A stretch of 64,000 nt of DNA from Umbelopsis ramanniana AG (Eukaryota; Mucoromycota; Umbelopsidomycetes; Umbelopsidales; Umbelopsidaceae): contig NW_026252132.1 in NCBI RefSeq assembly GCF_025399195.1, positions 124,001 to 188,000 of the forward strand, given 5' to 3'. The notes beneath the pieces were generated by a model. It was not told where the DNA came from. It saw only the letters and a list, made by a program, of their open reading frames with translations, and ran no database searches. Of this stretch, positions 56,601-64,000 are shown in pieces (position 1 is the stretch's first letter; the number at the start of each line of letters is the position of its first letter). Position numbers and translations under genes: made by a program.

Positions 56601-58971
56601 CCGTATCGTCTTCTTCATAACCTATTTCCATCACCTCATCATCGTCATCGTCAAAACCAAAAGCTGATTGGCTATTCTTTGCTTTTCGCATTTGATTTAT
56701 AGCGAATATAACCTGCGCCAATGCAGGCTTCAAGTCGTTTTCCATCGTGAGGCGATTTATTCCCAATCCGTTCAGCTTACTGACAATCTCTGATCCTGTC
56801 CATCTACCGAAAATGTCAGTACCTCTTCAGTAGTGCTTGAATAATCTAAATCAAAAAACTTACGAGTTGATGTAATGTTCGTATTCCAATGCCGAGAACT
56901 TATTGTTGGGGTCCACAATCCATTCTATCATTGATTCCACAATCTGGTGCGGTAAAAATGGTGATGAGTGATGTCGATGTCTTTTAAGTAACCACTATAG
57001 ATCTTACTTACATAGAGAAGCTTGGTGTGATGTTCAACAAGGATCATATTTTTGATTAGTACAGTGAGTTCACTCTGTAACAGTATAAGCTCTTTTTCAT
57101 GGATAGCGAATGACGCTGCATCACGAGCGACGTCTTCGATGTTATGAGCTAGAATGGTATCGCTGTTAGCCTTTTCGAATATTTGATATTTTCAAGCGAA
57201 CATTATGCTACCTTCATCTATGATTACAACAGCGTCCTTGAGATTGATGTCGTATGCCTCTCTAATCACTAAAGCAATGATTATGTTGAGTAAAGATCTA
57301 AAGAGACAAATGTTCTCCCAGTGTACTTACGGGGTTCAATGAGATAATTGTACGGGCAGAAAATGATCTCAGCAACATCCATCAAACTCTTTGCAGCAAA
57401 ATATGGACATCCTAATGGAAATCAGTCAGTTTTCAACACATGCAATATACTTGTACGTAACTGGAAACTTCATACCATGTGTTTTACGTCCTACGTTGAT
57501 CAAGTCTTCAATGTCCCAAATAAAGTTACTACTGCCACGTTGAATACTCGAATGTTGAGTGACCTTTCGCACATTATGTCCGTAGGAGCAGAGGTTCTTA
57601 TCAAGGAGTTTTGAGCTTGAAAGCATCGACCAGCATTAGAAATGGCCTTCAGCTTGGCGATAATACAATTTTCTTACCATTCCTCGTTCTTGTTAGACGC
57701 CTTTGACACTTTGGGATGTACTGTTGAACCTTGTGGTTAGCTTCACTTGCAACGCTCCAAAGCAAACGATAATCGCAGCTTACTGCAAAATTGATCCCGA
57801 CTGCCCAATATCGTCATTTCTAATCCGAACAGATTAGTTTTCTCATATCACATTTGGGAAATTGCAGTTAGAAAACTCACTAGGTTGATATACTGTCTTT
57901 CCCTTGAGTTCAGCAACTACTTGCGAAATCTGTTTATGACTGCCGAGTACGTTTCAATATTTGTGAACTGAACACCTGGTCGATTTTATAAGCACTTACG
58001 TTCGCGAAGCATAGTATATCTTATTAGCTTTCGGCAATCCTGATGACAGCTTTGGTGGAGCGGTTTGCGCCTTCTTGGGCTGTGCTTCTGTATCTTTGAG
58101 TCGCGGATCTAGTTTCTCAAAATACCGTAATCGTTTGCGTTGTAATCGTGCTGGTTGAAAAGTCTGAAATTCATCTTGTGTTGCACTCTCTGGTTCTGGC
58201 TCCGGTTCTTGTTTTGAATTGCTCGTTCCCCAGACTTTGTCGACCTCGTCCGGCGTGAGAATCAGAAGATCGTCTTCTTCATCAAATTCAGCCTGAGCAT
58301 TTGCAATCGAGGCAGCTCTTACCATTTGATCGTTTCTTTGCCAAGCTGCAGATGAAGAGTTAGCCTAATTGGACGAAATCATTCTCAATTGTATTTAATG
58401 CATACCCAAGGCAGCGCAAAGCAGGGCTAGTGATTTTCCAGAGCCTGCAAATCTGAAGGTGAGATCGCAATTGTTTTTTTTTTCAAGATGTGTCAGGTAC
58501 AAAATGCGTACCTGTTGGACTCTCGATCAACGCATCCTGTGATTTAGTCAGCGCCTCTATGACCTACAACAGAAGAAGTTTAGTTCTAACGTCTGAGTGC
58601 ATATTGGCCTCAAGTGGATGTAAATTAACCTTGGACATCATTTGTATCTGGGCAGGGTCTGCGAGGATGGCAAATTTAAGACAAATTCACAGCTACATAT
58701 GCATAATGGGTCGCAACGACAGCTTACATGGTTTGAAGGGGAACTGAACTTCAATTCCTCGGATAGGAAGAACTGTACCCCCGATTAGTTCTGCAATGTA
58801 TTCTACGGTCGAAGACGTAGCTTCCACAGTTGTAGATTCGCCTGCGCTACCATCGAAATCCAATGCTACGAAATCTTCTTGGAAATCTTCTTGGAAATTA
58901 GCTCTAGTCTGTTTTCGCTTTTCTTCAAGTTTGGATATAAATGCTGCTGGAATCTTGTTTCTTCCGCCCAT
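53689..58971 (-). CDS. BRIP1: FANCJ/BRIP1-like DEAH helicase with iron-sulfur domain and extra C-terminal Cys module
   Basis: About 20 small exons from ATG 58971 to TAA 53689-53691. Visible blocks are the Q motif region ([20 protein letters not shown]), Walker [39 protein letters not shown], and [11 protein letters not shown] opening the 4Fe-4S domain with LCSYGHNV and [10 protein letters not shown]. The DEAH box [14 protein letters not shown] is split by an intron. [38 protein letters not shown] and motif [13 protein letters not shown] follow. This order and wording match FANCJ rather than DDX11 or RTEL1. FANCJ unwinds G-quadruplexes and acts in crosslink repair. After the helicase about 280 residues remain, carrying two CxxC pairs (CQQC and CPTC) that could bind zinc. 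Exon joins were followed by frame, not all measured. Confidence 0.9.
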
Positions 58972-59535
58972 TCATCCGTTTCTGTATTCGTTTTCCGTAT
59001 TCGAAGCTGTCAGTGTAGATGTTTTGCAACGCGTGGTCAATGGCGAGAAATTTACCGTGTCAGTCACATTTCCGCCAAATTCTGTGCCCTGGGGTGCGTC
59101 GCAGTCGGCGATAGGTTTTTCACCGCAATGTTAAGCACTGTATTTAAAATAATTGACAGTCTCAAGATACGGATGCTTCAATACGCTCATAAGTAGTTTT
59201 AGTTGCTCAATAACTGCTTTGTATTTTTTATATCATGATTGCTGATGAAGAAAACAGTCGGCAGGAACAACTTCAGCTTTTGCTATATACCATCTTCTGC
59301 AACAGTTACTGAAGGTTTTCATTCAGTAGCAGGAAACTCAAGAATGGACATATCATGGATGGGACGCTAATAACGCGCTCCTAATGCAAGTGACTTACAG
59401 TCAGTCATAAGAAGCAGATGTGATCCGCTAGGCTCGTGACGGCAGTTTTGGGTTTGCCACAAATTTTTGGAATGCAGTAACCCCGTTGCTTCTTGAAATT
59501 CTCTTACCTTTTGTTTGGCTGACTTGAAAGCAGCA
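58972..59535. other. Bidirectional promoter between FANCJ and polytopic protein
   Basis: About 560 bp between divergent starts. Plus-strand frames at 58796-59196 overlap FANCJ exon 1 and are shadows. No other feature. Confidence 0.45.
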
Positions 59536-60724
59536 ATGTCCAATGAAGTCAATGCAACATTTTGCGAAGCATTGCAAGGTCCTAGGATATATCCCGACTG
59601 GATTAGTGAAACAGCAGTTTACTCGTTCGATGCTCTGACTTATTTATATTTTATACTGGCCTTTCTTTTATTTCCCTATCCTGTCTATCGCGTTATTGCA
59701 CACAAATTTAACTGGGAGGTCAATACAAAGACACTTGCAAGGCACTGGAGTGACATTACGCTCGGACTTACATATGGATGCATTGTATTTGTATTTGGAA
59801 ACTACACAAAAGCTTTCAGGTCTGCATGATTGATCGATCGATTGCATAGTTGAAAGGGCATGATGTTAATGGATCTGTTCTATTTAGTTGGATCACAGTC
59901 GTTGCCTTCTATCCCTCACTCTTCGGCTATGCTTTGATTGCTGAGCTACCATTTACCAAAACTTCACTTCCAAGGATCAAAACTTGGCCGATCGGAATGT
60001 GGATCGTTTTCCTTCTCGCCCTCGCGTAGGTATTCAGCGTATTGTAATAGCGTATCAGTGTCGTCATTGATAGAACCAAATGCTTTCATAGAGTTATACT
60101 GGCATTCGCTGCTTTCCACATATACCTTGCTGCGACTCTGCCTCTTCCTTTTGTCATATACTATGTCTGTGCCTTGGCCATCCCTTTATTTCTCTTGTTA
60201 TCCGCTGTGGCCATAGTGTACGAATCTACACACAATGTCATCCAGAAGACCTTTGTAGGCATTAAAGCTAGCCTGACGTCCTGTAAAGGCAAAGCGCCTC
60301 TGGATGAGGAAACACAACCGGCACGCCAGGATAGTGAAGGCGAGCAGATTGGGGAATCGTCCACTACCAAGGATGTACATAGTACTTCTGACGCCATCCC
60401 CGTAGTAGAATCGTTTTCGCCTGTGGCACTCCACCTTCACCATTGGCAGATCTTTTACGTGCTTAGTTTCTTTACAAGGTAATTAGGAAAACGGAAAGAA
60501 AAAGCATGATGGTATCCATGACTAATTGTCTCTCCACGCCAGATTTAATCATCCAGTATCTCAAGTTGCCGCTGGCATTGTTCTGGCATGCTACATGGAG
60601 GGCATATGCGCCTGTAAGTATAATTATGCGCAGAACAAATTCGTACAAACGAAAGAACAACCATCTAACTCATTTTTGTTATTATCAAACAGACGGCTAT
60701 GATTCCCTGGTTAATGACGCATAA
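59536..60724 (+). CDS. Conserved polytopic membrane protein of unknown function
   Basis: Exons 59536-59819, 59888-60025, 60092-60478, 60543-60613 and 60693-60724 give 303 residues with about seven hydrophobic segments. Examples are LTYLYFILAFLLFPYPVYRV, GLTYGCIVFVFGNY, WIVFLLALAVILAFAAFHIY and YVCALAIPLFLLLSAVAIVY. A polar loop of about 60 residues rich in Glu/Ser/Thr precedes a striking block, LHLHHWQIFYVLSFFTRFNH, followed by GIVLACYMEGICAYGYDSL. The His-rich motif at a membrane edge could bind metal or a lipid head group, but that is guesswork. The first donor is the rare GTCTGC, fixed by frame. No named family recognised. The ATG at 59536 is the first in frame. Confidence 0.75.
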
Positions 60725-60795
60725 TCATTATTATTTAGAACGCGTTGAAAATGATACAATTTGTTACATATTATACATATTTTATAACCTCAAAT

Positions 60796-61936
60796 TTAAG
60801 CTATACGAGCTGCTTCTAGTTCACCTTGCAAATGAAGATTTTCACGTCGAATGTCCTTTCCAATAAATGCAAGTCTTGAATTTTTTGATTCTGAAGCTCC
60901 CCATTTTTGATGCGCTGTCACCGAGAGTTGATCATTGACTCCTTGTAAGACCATCTTGTATTCGCTGTTTGGTACAGACAATACACCTTTGACTCTCAAC
61001 AAATTATCACCAAGTTTGCTTGTCATATCGTTCACAAGCTTCTTGACCTTTTCAACATCAACATCCCCGTCAACAAGAACTAAAGTATGCTCGATACTTG
61101 GATCATGCTGCTTTTGAGTTTCGGAATTCAGCACTTCTGCAGCCAGTTCGTTTTCGGGTCGAACGTTAAAAAGTTTGCTTGCGTCGACTTCACCATACGA
61201 TGTCTTTATGATATTGGCTGTAGGGTTGTAGTCTTTGATAAAGCCTTGTAATCTGTCGATATCGGCGTCTCGAGTGGCTGAGTCTAATAGATCCAACTTG
61301 TTAAGGATGATGATATCGGAAGTCAGAATTTGTGCAATACGTTCATTCTTGTACGCTGATTCTGTGGTATCTTTTGGCTTTGTAACCATGGCATTAACGG
61401 TTGTGGAGATGAAGTTCCTGGAATCCACTACGGTGATGATGGAGTCCACGTAAAACTCTTCTTCAATGCCTGTTCCGCTGTTCTGGCTGATTAGGTTTAA
61501 AATAGGCGCAGGATCAGCAAGGCCGGTGCTTTCTAAGATAACATGGTCTGTTAAATCGTCTTCTCCTTCTGCAGTCTTGTTTCTGTCGGCAATATCGCCT
61601 AGGACACCGATAAGTTCTCCGCTAGACGAACAGCAGACACATCCCCTGAAAAACGACAAGGTGAGTCTACGTGCGTTGTGGATGATACATACATGGGATC
61701 AATTGTACTCACCATCCAAACTCATACAGGTTCTCTAGCCGCGCATACTGTGGCGTAAGGACCTCGTTTTCGAAGCCAACGGCAGCTGCGAATTCGTTTT
61801 CTATGACGCTGACGCGCTTGGGTAAGGACGAGGTTTTATTGACGTTCTCAGCTACTTGCTTCAGAATATTATTCAGCAGGGTTGTCTTTCCTGCACCGAG
61901 GAATCCGGTAAGAATGGTTACGCCGATTCTGCTCAT
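60796..61936 (-). CDS. CobW/P47K-family GTPase, metal-chaperone type
   Basis: Exons 61936-61713 and 61645-60796 give 357 residues. Walker A is TGFLGAGKTTLLNNIL near the N-terminus. The metal-binding motif GCVCC (CxCC) is created across the splice, EFGW joined to GCVCCSSSGELIGVLGDIAD. Switch and base-recognition motifs are ESTGLADPAPIL and IIILNKLDLLD. The C-terminal CobW_C domain includes LLRVKGVLSVPNSEYKMVLQ. The family includes ZNG1, which delivers zinc to methionine aminopeptidase, and bacterial cobalt or zinc chaperones. The metal here is inferred, most likely zinc. The 3' end faces the polytopic gene, with only 71 bp between stops. Confidence 0.92.
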
Positions 61937-62126
61937 GTTTGTAATTTGTGTGAGGAGTGTGTGGTGTACCGGATAACCATTTTATACTTTGTCGGGGATG
62001 ACAAACGTTGTGTGGTGTCTACATTTCAAACCCAGCATTTGTCAGAAATTTGTCAGTGATTTGTGAAATGCTGCCAAATCATGGAATTTATATATAATTT
62101 TTAACATGACGCATAGAAGATATAAC

Positions 62127-64000
62127 TTAATCATGCACTTCCAATAGGTCCATTTCATCTAAATTATAAACATCACCAGCACCTTCAAACAGGCGCATGT
62201 AACAAAGGTTGCCTTGCATATTGAAGTGTCTGATGTGGCAGAATATAGTTAGTATCATGAAAAGAGTAACTAGACAAGCAGCACATTTGGATCAATACAT
62301 ACTTGTAAGGATGACTTGGATCAACCCAAGATCCACACAAAAAGCAAAAGTGTGTTTGGCATATTTGGCAAGTCATATGCTACAGAAGCAATAAGGATCA
62401 GAGGACGGATCAACTTCAACTAATGTGCAAAACGAACAGATAAACTTACATTGCAGCCAAACGTCTTTTCAACAGGTATATGACACGTAGGACACTCCAC
62501 GGTGTTTTCTCTCTTCCATTTTTCTGTCTCCATCTAGTTGTATGACTTCATCAGACCAACTGATATACTACATTGATAAAAGCGCACGTTTTGCAAGAAA
62601 TTTACCTCTATTTTATAGTCGTTGACCAGTTTGTCCAAGTTTTTCTTGCCATATTTGGCCTCTAATTTCTTCAATTCTTCGGGATCATCTTCACAATCAA
62701 GATATTGTTGCAGGATTGCAGGTGTATCTTTAAACTGGCAATGAACTTGCTTGCCATGCCATGTCTTTTGACCTGGTAAAATGAGATGAGATACTAAGGC
62801 TCTAGAGTGAGGGAAGATGTATCTTTCTTACACAGTACTTACATATCAAACAAAATGCATATCCACACTCAGAACAAATGCAGAGCTTATCATAATTACG
62901 GTCCTTAAGCACTGGTTGTTGACATTGTAATCGAGGGCAAAATGTAATTGACGGATCCGCTTGCAATTTTAGTTGCAGCTGTAGGCGGTCGTATCGATTT
63001 GCCAGATCTTCTCCGACAATGAGGATTAACTCTTCTTGCGACGGAGGTTCATTATCGTCTTCCTTCTTAGCACTACACTCCAAATCAGGACACCGAACTT
63101 GATGGATCATTCCTTCTCTAATGAGCATAGCAAAATAGCCAGTCAGACAGACTTTGCAAAAGACATGCTGTAATCATTGTAGTTGTTAGTACATGTGCCG
63201 TATAACCTCATTTCCTTAACTTCACTTACCCCACATCTGGATAATTGTGTACAAGACTCCCCTTTTTTCTCTTCCATACAAATACTGCAGGTGTAGCTGG
63301 TATGCACGAACGTTTCTTGCAGGCAAGATTTTTCGTGCTGTTCTAAGATCTTTTTGAGAGAGACTCCGCCGCTGCAGGTCACTACCATTGTTTCGCAGTA
63401 AATGTTTAGTTAAAATTTAAGACGTATACATGGTATAAGCTGTTCACTTACCATTTTTCAGCTCCAAAGGGAATGATACACCTAGACAACTCAAAGCATC
63501 ATGTTGGAGAAAATCCGCAAAATTGTAAAGTATCTGACAACGATGCTTGGATTTAGAGTGGTGGGGTCGAATCTCACGCAGAAAAAAAATATACCACACC
63601 TACCACGTTTTTCTCGCTTTCCCATATCTCGTGAAGTCTAGTTTTCAGCACATTCAATTGATCCTTGTTCAGCCACACATTTTGAATAGAAAATTTGCAG
63701 ACGTCTTGCAATGGGTATCTCGGAGTCATAGTGAATTCAATGATGATAGGTGGCAAATAATGCAGGTGCATTTTCTCCTGATCTAGTATGACCTCGACTG
63801 TATCGTTCGGGATTTCGATACTGACAGATAATGTCCCGGATATGAGTTCTACCCCTGTAGTCAACCTATGACTGCTGTACATAAAGGTTTGTCCAAATAT
63901 CGACTAGCAAGCATCGTCTTACTGTGATTAGTCAGAGATTCGACAATCAAGTTCTGAATAATGACCCAGCGGCAACTTACGGACAGTGCAACAAGCTCTT
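62127..64000 (-). CDS. RING-between-RING E3 ubiquitin ligase, RNF14/ARA54-like (5' partial)
   Basis: The stop is TAA at 62127-62129. The gene runs off the right edge, and the start lies beyond 64000. The N-terminal RWD domain is present in part (LHYLPPIIIEFTMTPRYPL, then LNKDQLNVLKTRLHEIWES). RING1 begins YTCSICMEEKKGESC, the IBR has CPRLQCQQPVLKDRNYDKLC, and Rcat reads ECPTCHIPVEKTFGCNHMTC, where the Cys before NHM is the catalytic thioester residue. RBR ligases pass ubiquitin through that Cys after loading from an E2 at RING1. RWD plus RBR is the RNF14 arrangement, linked in other species to clearing stalled ribosomes. A 110-residue acidic/Lys linker separates IBR and Rcat. Confidence 0.92.

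Noticed and set aside
63530-63600. T-arm-like GTGGGGTCGAATCTCAC resembling a tRNA 3' half
   Set aside because: No matching acceptor or anticodon arm upstream, and it falls within an intron of the RBR ligase gene.

Overview
The window is eukaryotic nuclear DNA from a fungus. Genes are dense and have one to many short GT-AG introns, typically 50-120 bp, often with a CTAAC-like branch site before the acceptor. A spliceosomal U2 snRNA gene is also present. The gene set is fungal: a TEA/ATTS regulator, a Medusa-type regulator, a LAMMER kinase, a Ydc2/CCE1 mitochondrial resolvase, Med15 and Vti1. The style of the SET protein, Med15, TEA factor and FANCJ proteins suggests an early-diverging lineage, most likely Mucoromycota. 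That placement is inference from family memory, not a measurement.

Layout. 0.2-12 kb: methionine-salvage isomerase MRI1 (-), a PHD-TFIIS-SPOC transcription regulator (+), Mediator subunit 15 with a 45-residue polyglutamine run (+), and a mitochondrial Holliday junction resolvase (-). 12-17.5 kb: a TBC RabGAP (-), a PTEN-type lipid phosphatase (-), a small RRM-like mitochondrial protein (+), and the SNARE VTI1 (-). 17.5-24.7 kb: a long regulatory region and then two developmental transcription factors in the same orientation, a TEA-domain protein and a Medusa (MedA/DUF7082) protein. 25-31.6 kb: the DNA repair glycosylase MutY (-) and a head-to-head pair of AAAP amino-acid transporters. 31.6-38 kb: U2 snRNA (-), CDC6 (-), and RPL5 (-), whose third intron carries a box C/D snoRNA I identify as snR60/SNORD80.

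38-49 kb: a LAMMER kinase (-) divergent from a soluble ABC ATPase (+), an uncharacterised membrane protein (-), a class I cyclic-nucleotide phosphodiesterase (-), a SET-domain protein (-), and FIS1 (-). 50-64 kb: NTF2 (+), a two-thioredoxin-domain PDI (-), an 85-residue orphan (+), a FANCJ/BRIP1 helicase with an added zinc-type C-terminus (-), an uncharacterised polytopic membrane protein (+), a CobW-family GTPase (-), and an RNF14-like RBR ubiquitin ligase cut by the window end (-).

No transposon, CRISPR array, operon or viral remnant was recognised. Genome maintenance (CDC6, MutY, FANCJ, CCE1), transcription (Med15, SPOC protein, TEA, Medusa, SET) and membrane traffic or signalling (TBC, VTI1, PTEN, PDE) dominate. 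I see no evidence of a dedicated gene cluster apart from the TEA-Medusa neighbours and the paired transporters. Exon joins were worked out by hand from reading frame, splice consensus and family conservation. Every total I give is a multiple of three.
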